Source: Streptomyces sp. cf386 (GTDB taxonomy: Bacteria; Actinomycetota; Actinomycetes; Streptomycetales; Streptomycetaceae). Taken from it: a stretch of DNA of 56,784 nt. Below the pieces are notes generated by a model. That model had not been told where the DNA came from. It did no database searches and saw nothing but the letters and a program-made list of their open reading frames with translations. The translations under genes and the position numbers were made by a program. Below, piece after piece: positions 50,279 through 56,784 of this stretch (positions are counted from its first letter, which is position 1; every line of letters begins with the position of its first letter). The stretch is from assembly GCF_900103585.1 (NCBI RefSeq), contig NZ_FNHV01000025.1:1-56784 (forward strand), written 5' to 3'.

Positions 50279-50959
50279 TCAGAAGAGGTTGCCGCCCAGC
50301 GCGCACTTGGTGACACCGTTCATCGTCACCAGGCCGTCCTTGTTCTTGCCCGGCTTGGCGCCGTTCACGTGGCGCACCGACGCGGAGATCAGCCAGCCGT
50401 GCTGGTCGGCCTCGTTGGTGCGGACGTGGAAGTCACCCATGACCACCATCACCCGACCGCCCTCCTCAAGACGGTGCGTGGGACGCTCCGCCTCGGAGAC
50501 CGGTGTGGGCGAGTAGAGGTAGGAGGGCGTCATGTAGTCGTCGAAGACCATGCCCGTCGGGGCAGAGATGCGCAGTTCGACGCGTCCCGGGCGCACCGGC
50601 ACTCCGCCGGAGGTGATCAGGACGGCCAGGCCGGCGGGCTTGGGGTCGTCGAGGTCGATGCTGGGGGTGACGGCCTGGTCCACGCGCAGTTGGGCGTCCA
50701 CCCCCGGCGTGGTGGTCTGGCCGACGGGCTCCTTCGTCTGGCCGATGGGCTGCTGCCCGCCGCCGTTGCCCTGCCCGCGCGCCTTCAGGCCCTGCTGGTA
50801 GCCCCAGTCGTAGCCGTCGGCGTAGTAGTCCTGCTCTCCGCTCCTGCCGTCGCGAGGCGGCGAGGTGCTCGGCCGTCCGGCCAGCGCGTCCATGCGGCCC
50901 TGGTCCTCACCGCGGTCGTAGGCGTCCTGTTTCGTGGTGTCGATGCTGACAGTGGTCAT
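50279..50959 (-). CDS. unknown 226-aa protein with YxxGxxxGxxxA repeats and a beta domain
   Basis: I do not recognise the family. The N-terminal ~50 residues carry two copies of a Tyr/Gly helix pattern (AYDRGEDQGRMDALAG and DGYDWGYQQGLKARG). A Gln/Gly/Thr linker follows (about 58-90). The C-terminal ~130 residues look like one beta domain (GLAVLITSGGVPVRPGRVEL; GRVMVVMGDFHVRTNEADQH; GWLISASVRHV), ending CALGGNLF. There is no signal peptide. GAGGAG lies about 7 bp before the ATG. It is 45 bp downstream of the next gene and forms an operon with it. Confidence 0.75.
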   Translation of the reverse strand: MTTVSIDTTKQDAYDRGEDQGRMDALAGRPSTSPPRDGRSGEQDYYADGYDWGYQQGLKARGQGNGGGQQPIGQTKEPVGQTTTPGVDAQLRVDQAVTPSIDLDDPKPAGLAVLITSGGVPVRPGRVELRISAPTGMVFDDYMTPSYLYSPTPVSEAERPTHRLEEGGRVMVVMGDFHVRTNEADQHGWLISASVRHVNGAKPGKNKDGLVTMNGVTKCALGGNLF

Positions 50960-51004
50960 GTCCAGCTCCTCACTGTGACGGGGATGACGGTGCGCCTGGG
51001 GCGA

Positions 51005-51814
51005 CTAGAGCGTGACCTGGCCGGTCTGCTGCCACTGCTTCATGGCGGCCTCACGCCCCTGCCGCTTGCCCCGGACGTACTCCGCGGCGGCATCCCGCTG
51101 GTTCTGGCGCAGTTGCTCGGAGTTCCTCTGACACTCCGCCAGCTGCGCGGTGAGGTCGTTGACCTGGCCGGTGAGGTCGTTGACCTTGTTCCGGAGGTCC
51201 GTGAGCTGCTGGTCCTGCCCGGTGGTGGTGGTGCCCTGGTTCTGGTTCTGGTTCTGGGTCGTGGTGCCGGTACCCGAGCCCTGGCCGTCCGTCAGGCCGA
51301 TGACCGACACGTTGGTGACGGCCGACTGACAGCTGCCGGGCGCCATGCCCATGAAGGTGATCGTCGTGCGGCCGCTCCGCGCCTGGAAGGAGAACTCCTT
51401 CCGCTGCCAGTTCGCCTGGCCGAACCCGACTCCGGGGTCGAAGTCCCGGGAGGTGATCTCGGTGCCGCCGGTGTCGTCGGTGACCTTCACCGTGAAGTTG
51501 TTCTGCTTGCCGTTGCAGTTGCCCCACTCGTCCGGGCTGCACTCGAACGAGAGGCTGTAGGTGGCCCCCGCCTTGGTCTCGATGGTCTGCCTGATGCCGC
51601 CCTGGGTGAACTCCCGTCCCAGGTCGACGGCTTGAAGGCCGTTCGGGTGGTGTGCGAACGCGGCGTTGAGGTGGTCGTAGCCCCAGATGTTCACCGGCTC
51701 CCAGGCCGTGGCCCGGTAGGGGACGGCCGGGTGCACACCGCGCCACGACTTGTGGCTTCCGGGGACGACGGGCTCGGTGAACGTGCCGTTGCGAACGAGG
51801 TTATCCGTGGGCAT
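51005..51814 (-). CDS. DUF642/choice-of-anchor-like beta domain with C-terminal coiled coil, no signal peptide
   Basis: The product is 269 aa. Residues ~1-155 resemble a carbohydrate-binding-like jelly roll of the DUF642/choice-of-anchor type (NLVRNGTFTEPVVPG; WGYDHLNAAFAHHPNGLQAV; GIRQTIETKAGATYSLSFEC; FQARSGRTTITFMG). A Thr/Gln/Asn linker at ~160-185 is followed by a Leu-heptad coiled coil (LTDLRNKVNDLTGQVNDLTA). The end (EYVRGKRQGREAAMKQW) matches the Tyr/Gly pattern of its operon partner. Relatives are normally secreted, but here the ATG at 51814, with GGAAGGAA 7 bp upstream, opens directly on the beta domain. Function unknown. Confidence 0.75.
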   Translation of the reverse strand: MPTDNLVRNGTFTEPVVPGSHKSWRGVHPAVPYRATAWEPVNIWGYDHLNAAFAHHPNGLQAVDLGREFTQGGIRQTIETKAGATYSLSFECSPDEWGNCNGKQNNFTVKVTDDTGGTEITSRDFDPGVGFGQANWQRKEFSFQARSGRTTITFMGMAPGSCQSAVTNVSVIGLTDGQGSGTGTTTQNQNQNQGTTTTGQDQQLTDLRNKVNDLTGQVNDLTAQLAECQRNSEQLRQNQRDAAAEYVRGKRQGREAAMKQWQQTGQVTL

Positions 51815-52299
51815 TCGAGGTTCCTTCCAGAGAACGAACCGGACACCAGCACCACGCATGTCGGCATGGGGTGTCACGGTTCTGCCAGCCCTCGGCGGGA
51901 TCCCCCCTCCGCTGGCCAACCCTAAATTCGAACTACGGCAGCCGCATCTTGTGACGTCGCAGGCCTCGAACAAGGCCAAGATTGTCCAATGTTCGATTAA
52001 TGGTTCACGGGCGGGAGTACGCCCCCCACGGCTGAACACCAAGGTGACAGCACCCGTCGACAGCGGGCCCGGCCATGCCTGGCACCTGCCCGGCCGGCAA
52101 GGCGCAGCCGCGATCATCGCGGCGATCGTGGCTGCGGCCGGTGTAATCCCATGCAGGGAGCACTGACGGTGGTGTCCGCGAACTCCTCGGGGATTGCCTC
52201 GGCGTCAGCCCGGCAACCCACCTTGTGCCGCTGGTACATGGCGAGGTTGGAGTGAAGCGATGCTGTTGCGCATCGCGCACGCACGGACCCGAAAACGAA
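51815..52299. other. 485-bp intergenic region between the two-gene unit and tRNA-Lys
   Basis: No gene can be supported. The AT-richer part near 51920-52010 probably holds the promoter of the minus-strand unit. A minus-strand stretch near 52150-52260 reads as a short open segment (HSNLAMYQRHKVGCRADAEA) that looks like a piece of a former gene, but it is too short to identify. Confidence 0.4.
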
Positions 52300-52337
52300 G
52301 CAGCGCCCGACCCGACCGAAGCCGACTCAGGCGCTGC
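52300..52337 (-). terminator. possible terminator after tRNA-Lys
   Basis: On the minus strand GCAGCGCC (52330-52337) pairs with GGCGCTGC (52300-52307) around a GC-rich loop and is followed by TTCGTTTTC. It begins 41 bp past the tRNA 3' end. Confidence 0.5.
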
Positions 52338-52377
52338 GCAGCAGGTCAGAGGGGGGGGTACCCCGTCACCCGCACCG

Positions 52378-52450
52378 TAGGCCCTGTGGGACTCGAACCC
52401 ACAACCAATGGATTAAAAGTCCACTGCTCTGCCAATTGAGCTAAGGGCCC
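52378..52450 (-). tRNA. tRNA-Lys (UUU)
   Basis: The minus strand begins GGGCCCTTAGCTCAATTGGC, has the anticodon arm GTGGACTTTTAATCCAT (anticodon TTT) and the T arm GTGGGTTCGAGTCCCAC, and ends AGGGCCTA. The seven acceptor pairs form, with a G-T first pair. It is 73 nt without an encoded CCA. Confidence 0.96.
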
Positions 52451-52540
52451 AGGCGATGTTGCCACCCCGAGCATAGCCGCACGTGGCCGAGTCTCCGATC
52501 GGGTATCGGGGTCACGGCCACGTCGGCGCGCCGAAGCGCT

Positions 52541-52600
52541 ACGGATCAACCGGTTACGGATCGACTGGTTACGGATCGACTGGTCATGGATCAACCGGTT
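52541..52600. repeat. four tandem 15-bp repeats at the 3' end of the permease gene
   Basis: The units are ACGGATCAACCGGTT, ACGGATCGACTGGTT, ACGGATCGACTGGTC and ATGGATCAACCGGTT, exactly 15 bp each. The last unit covers the permease stop codon and its final codons (PVDP), so the array may have grown from the gene end by slippage. Confidence 0.85.
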
Positions 52601-54158
52601 TGGGCGCCCCCACACGATCCGCCTCCCGCGCCACCGTCCGCGCATGCTCGGGATTGAGGAACCAGTGCCGAGCCGAGACCCCCCACCAGATCGCGGCGAA
52701 CCCGAGGACGGCCAGAACAGCAACCGGCGCGTAGTTGAAGGTCTCCCAGGTGACCGGGGACACCTGCGGCAGCATGAACAGCACCGTGATCACGCCGACC
52801 CACACCACCGCCGCCACGCCCACGAGCCCCGACCAGCGGCCCAGATGCCACGGCCCCCGCTCGAAGGCCTCCCCCTTGCGCAGCCGCAGCAGCGTCGGGA
52901 TGACGTAGGCGATGTACAGGCCGATCACCGCGATGGAGGTCACCGCGGCGTACGCCGTGACGTTGATCAGGTAGGGCAGGCCCAGCACCAGCGCCCCGCC
53001 CGCCGCCAGCCAGACCGCCGCGACCGGCGTCCGGGTGCGCGGGCCGACCGTGTGCCACACGCGGGAGAAGGGGAGGGCGCCGTCGCGTGAGAAGGCGTAG
53101 ATCATGCGGCTGTTGGCCGTCACGGACGCCATCCCGCAGAACAGCTGCGCTCCGATGACGACGAGCAGCAGCAGCTTGCCGGCCGTCGCGCCCAGTGCGT
53201 CCAGCAGGATCTGGGCGGGCGGCGCGCCCGTCGGGGACGCGAGGGCACCGTCGTACGACCGGATCGCGAAGGTGAAGCCCAGCAACAGCACGAATCCCGC
53301 GATCCACGACGTCCAGATCGACCGCACGATGCCCTTCGGGCCCGCCGTCGACGCGTCGTGCGTCTCCTCCGTCATGTGCGCCGAGGCGTCGTACCCGGTG
53401 AAGGTGTACTGGGCCATCAGCAGGCCCAGCAACACCACGTACACGCCGCTTCCCCAGCCCGTGTTGTTCACGAACTCGCCGAAGACGAAGGACGCGGACC
53501 GGTGCTCGTCCGGTACGAAGGTCAGCGCGCCGACGATCACCGCGACGCCCACCACGTGCCACCACACGCTGATGCTGTTCAGCAGCGCGACGATGCGTAC
53601 GCCGAAGGTGTTCAGCAAGCCGTGCAGCAACAGGATCCCGGCGAACAGCAGGATCGTGCGGCCCGGCGTCACCTCGAAGCCGAACTGGAGGTTCAGGTAC
53701 GCGCCCAGGAAGGACGCGGCCCCGAAGTCGATGCCGGCCGTCACCGCCACCTGGCCGAGCACGTTGAACCAGCCCGTGAACCACGCCCAGGCGGCGGCCG
53801 TACGGGGCGGCGCGAGCCGGTGCGCCCAGAAGTACAGGCCGGCCGATGTCGGGTACGCCGAGCAGATCTCGGCCATCGACAGGCCGACGAACAACGTCAT
53901 CAGACCCACCGCGACCCAGCCCCAGGTGATCACCGCCGGGCCGCCCGTGTTCATGCCGAACAGGTAGAGGGTCAGACAGCCCGACAGGACCGAGATGATC
54001 GTGAAGGAGACCGCGTAGTTGGAGAACGCCGACATGCGGCGGGCGAGCACCTGCGTGTAGCCGAGCTGGGCCAGCCGCTCTTCATCGGAGAGATTCTCAT
54101 CCGGAGCATCCGAGATCTTTCCGTCCGACCGCCCACTCGCTATGGCGTCATCTGTCAT
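52584..54158 (-). CDS. APC-superfamily amino acid permease
   Basis: The product is about 524 aa with 12 membrane helices. The first helix region has SNYAVSFTIISVLSGCLTLY, followed by GWVAVGLMTLFVGLSMAEIC and SAYPTSAGLYFWAHRLAPPR, the signature of the GABA/choline/amino-acid (BAT1-like) transporter branch. MTEETHDASTAGPKGIVRSI is the conserved loop near the middle. The acidic N-terminus (DAPDENLSDEERLAQLGY) is usual. I chose the ATG at 54158. Likely substrates are GABA or related amino acids; this cannot be narrowed. It starts 48 bp after the stop of the FG-GAP gene on the same strand. Confidence 0.9.
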   Translation of the reverse strand: MTDDAIASGRSDGKISDAPDENLSDEERLAQLGYTQVLARRMSAFSNYAVSFTIISVLSGCLTLYLFGMNTGGPAVITWGWVAVGLMTLFVGLSMAEICSAYPTSAGLYFWAHRLAPPRTAAAWAWFTGWFNVLGQVAVTAGIDFGAASFLGAYLNLQFGFEVTPGRTILLFAGILLLHGLLNTFGVRIVALLNSISVWWHVVGVAVIVGALTFVPDEHRSASFVFGEFVNNTGWGSGVYVVLLGLLMAQYTFTGYDASAHMTEETHDASTAGPKGIVRSIWTSWIAGFVLLLGFTFAIRSYDGALASPTGAPPAQILLDALGATAGKLLLLVVIGAQLFCGMASVTANSRMIYAFSRDGALPFSRVWHTVGPRTRTPVAAVWLAAGGALVLGLPYLINVTAYAAVTSIAVIGLYIAYVIPTLLRLRKGEAFERGPWHLGRWSGLVGVAAVVWVGVITVLFMLPQVSPVTWETFNYAPVAVLAVLGFAAIWWGVSARHWFLNPEHARTVAREADRVGAPKPVDP

Positions 54159-54206
54159 GTCCCCAGCAATTCCCTCGCCGGGGGCCTGACACACGTCACA
54201 ACTTGG

Positions 54207-56315
54207 CTAGAAAAGGCCCTTGTAGCCCTGCCAGCCGCTCGCGATCTTCACCCGCGGCCCGAACGTCCCGTTCCCGTTCCCGGGATTGCGGTACAGGTTC
54301 CCCGCCGTGTCCCGCGCGACCAGGTCGTTCTTCCCGTCCCCGGTGATGTCGCCGACGCCGACCACGGCGTTGTACGACGCCCCCCACTGCGCGGCGATCT
54401 TCACCCGCGCCTTCAGCTTCCCGTCGCCCGCGCCGTCGAGCCGGTACAGCGCCCCGTACTTGTCGTGCGCGAGCACATCGCCGATCCCGTCGCCGGTCAG
54501 GTCACCGGCGCCGACCAGCTTCGTGTAGCCCTTCCAAGCCGAGGCGATCTTCACGCGGGGCTTCAGCTTCCCGGCGCCGTCGTTCGCGAACACGAAGACG
54601 TCACCCGTGGACGCCTGACGCGCCAGCAGATCCGTACGGCCGTCGCCAGTGAGGTCGCCGGGCGCGGTCAGGACGTCGTACGCCTTCCAGCCCGTGCCGA
54701 GGGAGGTGTGGCTGCTCGACGGGCTGTACGCCGACGACCCGCACTTGCCGGCGTACCGGCGCAGCTCCCCGCCGGGTGTCCGCAGCAGCATCTCCGCGCA
54801 CCGGTCGCTGCCCATGTCGCCGAACGGGACGGCCACGGTCCCGGCGGGCCAGCCCGAGCCGGACTGCTTCCAGTCGAACGTCCCCTTGCCCCCGGTGTAG
54901 TGCAGGGTCAGGGCGCCCGAGGAGTTGAGGGTGACCAGTTCGCCGTAGCTGTAGTCGCCCTGGTCGTGGTGGCCCTGGCGGCCGCCGGCGAGCCCGAGGG
55001 CACCGCTCGTCGTGTAGCTGCCGGTGCCCTCGGTCGCGGTGGCGGTCAGGGTCCAGGTGTAGCGCCCGTTGTAGGGATACGTCCCCGCGTTCGTCTTCCC
55101 GGTCCAGCCGACCTCGGCCTGCGCGCCGCTGCCGCTGCTCGTGTACACGGCACGGCCGCCGGAGTCCTTCGCCGTGAACTTCCAGGACACCGGCTTGTTG
55201 AACTGCCAGGTGCTGTTCCAGTACTTGTCCTTGGCGTTCAGGTAGTCGTCGTCCGGATCCGCCTCGATCACCGCCAGCGCCGACGACGGCACGCCGCTCT
55301 GCACGATCCGGGTCGCCTTGTCCGGGTCGACGTACGCGATGTCGCCGCCGAACTTGTCCACGGCCCAGGTCAGCCGCCGCTGGTCGGCGGTGTTCCCGGC
55401 CGGCAGGTCGGCGATCGCGCGGACCGCGGCGGCCGTACCGGTGTGGAAGTCGGTGAGCAGCAGTTTCCCGGCGGTCCGGTCGTGCCGGACGAGATAGCCG
55501 TCGCCGACGAGGGCGGGCCCGGACGGCACGGCGATCTTCTTCTTCGCCGCCCGGTCGTACACGCCCGCCGCGCCCGTGGGCCCGCAGTTCCAGTACACCC
55601 AACGGCCCACCGTCTGAAGCTCCTTGACCGTGCAGGGCGCGCCCGTGGCGAGCGTCTCGACGGTCTTCTTCTGCTCCAGGTCGTACGCGGTGACGGTCCC
55701 GGCGCCCGAGCCCGGCGTGTACAGCCGCGGGCCCCACACGGAGGCGGCGGTGACGGAGCGGGTGAGGCGGACGTCCTGGTACCGGTAGCGGTTCAGGGCG
55801 TCGACGTACTGCTTGCCGGTGGAGGCGGCCTCGTAGACGAAGTAGCGGCCCGTGATGTCCACGAACCGGCCGCCGGTCATGGGACGTTCGTCCGCCGCGT
55901 GGTAGCCGTCCTCGCCCGTCCAGATCTGCGCGTACTCCTCCCCGTCGTCGACGAAGAAGTAGCCGACGCCGCCGTTCCCGGCCGCCCGCAGCGCCACGCA
56001 GGAGCCTGCATCGCACGGCACCCGCTTCACGTGGCCGCCGCCCACGAACGTGCCGGCGTAGCCCCGGCCGCTCAGCTCGCCCGCCGAGGCGCCGTCAGCG
56101 GAGATCGGGCGGTTGATGACGAACGGGCCACCGCTCGGGGCGGTCTCGACCGTCGTCAGTTCGCCGCCCGCGAAGTCGATGCCCCACACGCCGTCCACCG
56201 ACTGGACGGGCGTGGGTGTGGTGTCCGCAGCAGCCGGTACCGCGATCGTCAGCGAGCCGGCGCTCAGAGCTGCCAGACCCACCAGAAAGGAGCGTGCGCG
56301 CACACGCCGAGACAA
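54207..56315 (-). CDS. secreted FG-GAP/VCBS repeat protein
   Basis: The product is 702 aa. The signal peptide is SRRVRARSFLVGLAALSAG and the residues to PAAADTT. The middle ~370 residues look like a beta-propeller with short hydrophobic strands. A FlgD-like/Ig segment follows near 380-450 (WKFTAKDSGGRAVYTSSG; YNGRYTWTLTATATEG). The C-terminal ~220 residues hold four FG-GAP repeats with DxTGDGxxD calcium-binding loops (DLTGDGRTD, DLTGDGIGD, DITGDGKND). I chose the TTG at 56315 because GGGGAGGG is 5 bp upstream and the signal peptide starts there; the frame further up is Arg-rich. Probably a surface or matrix-binding protein; ligand unknown. Confidence 0.88.
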   Translation of the reverse strand: MSRRVRARSFLVGLAALSAGSLTIAVPAAADTTPTPVQSVDGVWGIDFAGGELTTVETAPSGGPFVINRPISADGASAGELSGRGYAGTFVGGGHVKRVPCDAGSCVALRAAGNGGVGYFFVDDGEEYAQIWTGEDGYHAADERPMTGGRFVDITGRYFVYEAASTGKQYVDALNRYRYQDVRLTRSVTAASVWGPRLYTPGSGAGTVTAYDLEQKKTVETLATGAPCTVKELQTVGRWVYWNCGPTGAAGVYDRAAKKKIAVPSGPALVGDGYLVRHDRTAGKLLLTDFHTGTAAAVRAIADLPAGNTADQRRLTWAVDKFGGDIAYVDPDKATRIVQSGVPSSALAVIEADPDDDYLNAKDKYWNSTWQFNKPVSWKFTAKDSGGRAVYTSSGSGAQAEVGWTGKTNAGTYPYNGRYTWTLTATATEGTGSYTTSGALGLAGGRQGHHDQGDYSYGELVTLNSSGALTLHYTGGKGTFDWKQSGSGWPAGTVAVPFGDMGSDRCAEMLLRTPGGELRRYAGKCGSSAYSPSSSHTSLGTGWKAYDVLTAPGDLTGDGRTDLLARQASTGDVFVFANDGAGKLKPRVKIASAWKGYTKLVGAGDLTGDGIGDVLAHDKYGALYRLDGAGDGKLKARVKIAAQWGASYNAVVGVGDITGDGKNDLVARDTAGNLYRNPGNGNGTFGPRVKIASGWQGYKGLF

Positions 56316-56472
56316 GGGTCCCTCCCCAGGGAAACGAGAACGAGGCCCGCGCGTCCGTGCCGAAGCCCCCCGGCCGCGCGCCTCCAAGAAAGTCAGCGGA
56401 TGCTAACAACCGCCGCACAGGTAGCGGTAGTCGAAAAGGGAACGACTGTTCCACCGCGCCTCATGACACGCG

Positions 56473-56506
56473 AAGGGCCCGTACGACCGGAGTCGTACGG
56501 GCCCTT
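56473..56506. terminator. strong hairpin terminator
   Basis: AAGGGCCCGTACGAC / GTCGTACGGGCCCTT is a perfect 15-bp stem with loop CGGA, 33 bp downstream of the helicase-like stop codon on the minus strand. Confidence 0.88.
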
Positions 56507-56539
56507 CAGAAATCAATCGGCGTCAGCCGTTACGGCGTC

Positions 56540-56784
56540 TCAGCCGTTGCGCTTCCAGCGCGGCTTGTCGTCGCGGCGCCCGAAGGACGAGCCGCCGGTG
56601 CTGCCGCGGTGGTCGTCACGGCGGCCGTACGGACGCTCGTGGCCGCCGGAGCGGAAGCCCGGACGGTCGTCACGACGGTCGCGGTTGAACGGACGGTCGC
56701 TGCCACGGTGCCCACCGCGCTCGTCACGACGCTCGAAGGGACGGCCGGCCGGACGGTCGTCGCGACGGAAGCCGCCACGGTCGT
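56540..56784 (-). CDS. C-terminus of a DEAD-box RNA helicase-like protein (partial)
   Basis: Only the last ~81 codons are inside the window; the 5' part lies beyond position 56784. The frame reads DRGGFRRDDRPAGRPFERRD, continues in Arg/Asp/Gly-rich repeats (RPFNRDRRDDRPGFRSGGHE) and ends KPRWKRNG-stop. Basic RGG/RDD tails of this kind close the Streptomyces DEAD-box RNA helicases and help bind RNA. The catalytic motifs are not visible, so the name rests on the tail and on gene order recalled from S. coelicolor. A perfect 15-bp terminator follows. Confidence 0.65.
   Translation of the reverse strand, partial: DRGGFRRDDRPAGRPFERRDERGGHRGSDRPFNRDRRDDRPGFRSGGHERPYGRRDDHRGSTGGSSFGRRDDKPRWKRNG

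Noticed and set aside
52150..52260. Possible gene fragment reading HSNLAMYQRHKVGCRADAEA on the minus strand
   Set aside because: It is too short, has no start or ribosome-binding site, and cannot be tied to a family by eye.
26621..52450. Attachment-site duplication flanking an island
   Set aside because: I could not find a second copy of the tRNA-Lys or tRNA-fMet 3' end, nor an integrase gene; the island idea is kept only as inference.
56530..56778. 82-aa Ala/Thr/Val-rich ORF at the right edge
   Set aside because: The neighbouring frame reads the RDD/RGG-rich tail ending KPRWKRNG typical of DEAD-box helicases, followed by a terminator; the Ala/Thr ORF is its shadow.

Overview
The window is very GC-rich actinobacterial DNA with GTG and TTG starts, AGGAGG-type ribosome-binding sites and few TTA codons. 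It almost certainly comes from a Streptomyces chromosome. The left half has a gene set and order that I recall, without a search, from the S. coelicolor SCO4108-SCO4122 neighbourhood: MarR/MFS, SpoIIE-like phosphatase, type II NADH dehydrogenase, AtrA, ECF sigma factor, AfsR-like regulator, sporulation-associated TPR protein, TrmB, PrsW and M23 peptidase.

Layout. Positions 1-560 hold the leader and four stacked promoters of an rRNA operon read leftward out of the window. 0.6-26.5 kb is the conserved regulatory and housekeeping block. It includes an ECF sigma factor fused to a zinc-finger anti-sigma-like module, a membrane span and an extracytoplasmic NPCBM domain; an asparagine-synthetase-like protein lacking two catalytic residues; an NsdA-like sporulation regulator with one TTA codon; and an M23 peptidase behind a c-di-AMP (ydaO-type) riboswitch. 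Three copies of a hairpin-rich extragenic repeat lie at 2.55, 13.14 and 21.09 kb, and the second is followed by decayed tandem repeats.

26.6-52.5 kb lies between an initiator tRNA-Met and a tRNA-Lys and looks accessory. Its modules, mostly built as a regulator divergent from its target, are: a RibD-like protein with swapped domains, a MarR regulator and GTP cyclohydrolase II; a large secreted subtilase; an arsenic module (arsM, and arsR with an aquaglyceroporin and arsC); MFS with an ArsR-type regulator; a DUF2236 oxygenase with TetR; and LysR with a DHA2-type MFS. Next come a STAS-GNAT fusion, a flavin oxidase, and a tightly coupled operon of a CrtC/AttH-like lipocalin-fold protein, an SCP2-like/polyprenyl synthase fusion and an unknown protein. 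An LLM flavin monooxygenase and two unknown proteins sharing a YxxGxxxGxxxA motif follow. 52.5-56.8 kb returns to a permease, an FG-GAP secreted protein and the 3' end of a probable DEAD-box helicase gene.

How it works together. The left block links differentiation and cell-wall or redox homeostasis (AtrA, the NsdA-like protein, two SpoIIE-type phosphatases, the membrane-tethered sigma factor, the c-di-AMP-controlled peptidase). The right block is a set of self-contained, locally regulated stress and metabolite modules. The best candidate for an undescribed system is the isoprenoid operon at 43.8-50.2 kb. It has a chain-elongating prenyl synthase carrying a lipid-binding-like domain, a CrtC-like partner and two flavin oxidases, but no recognisable terpene cyclase. 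All identifications were made by eye from sequence motifs; no database search was run.
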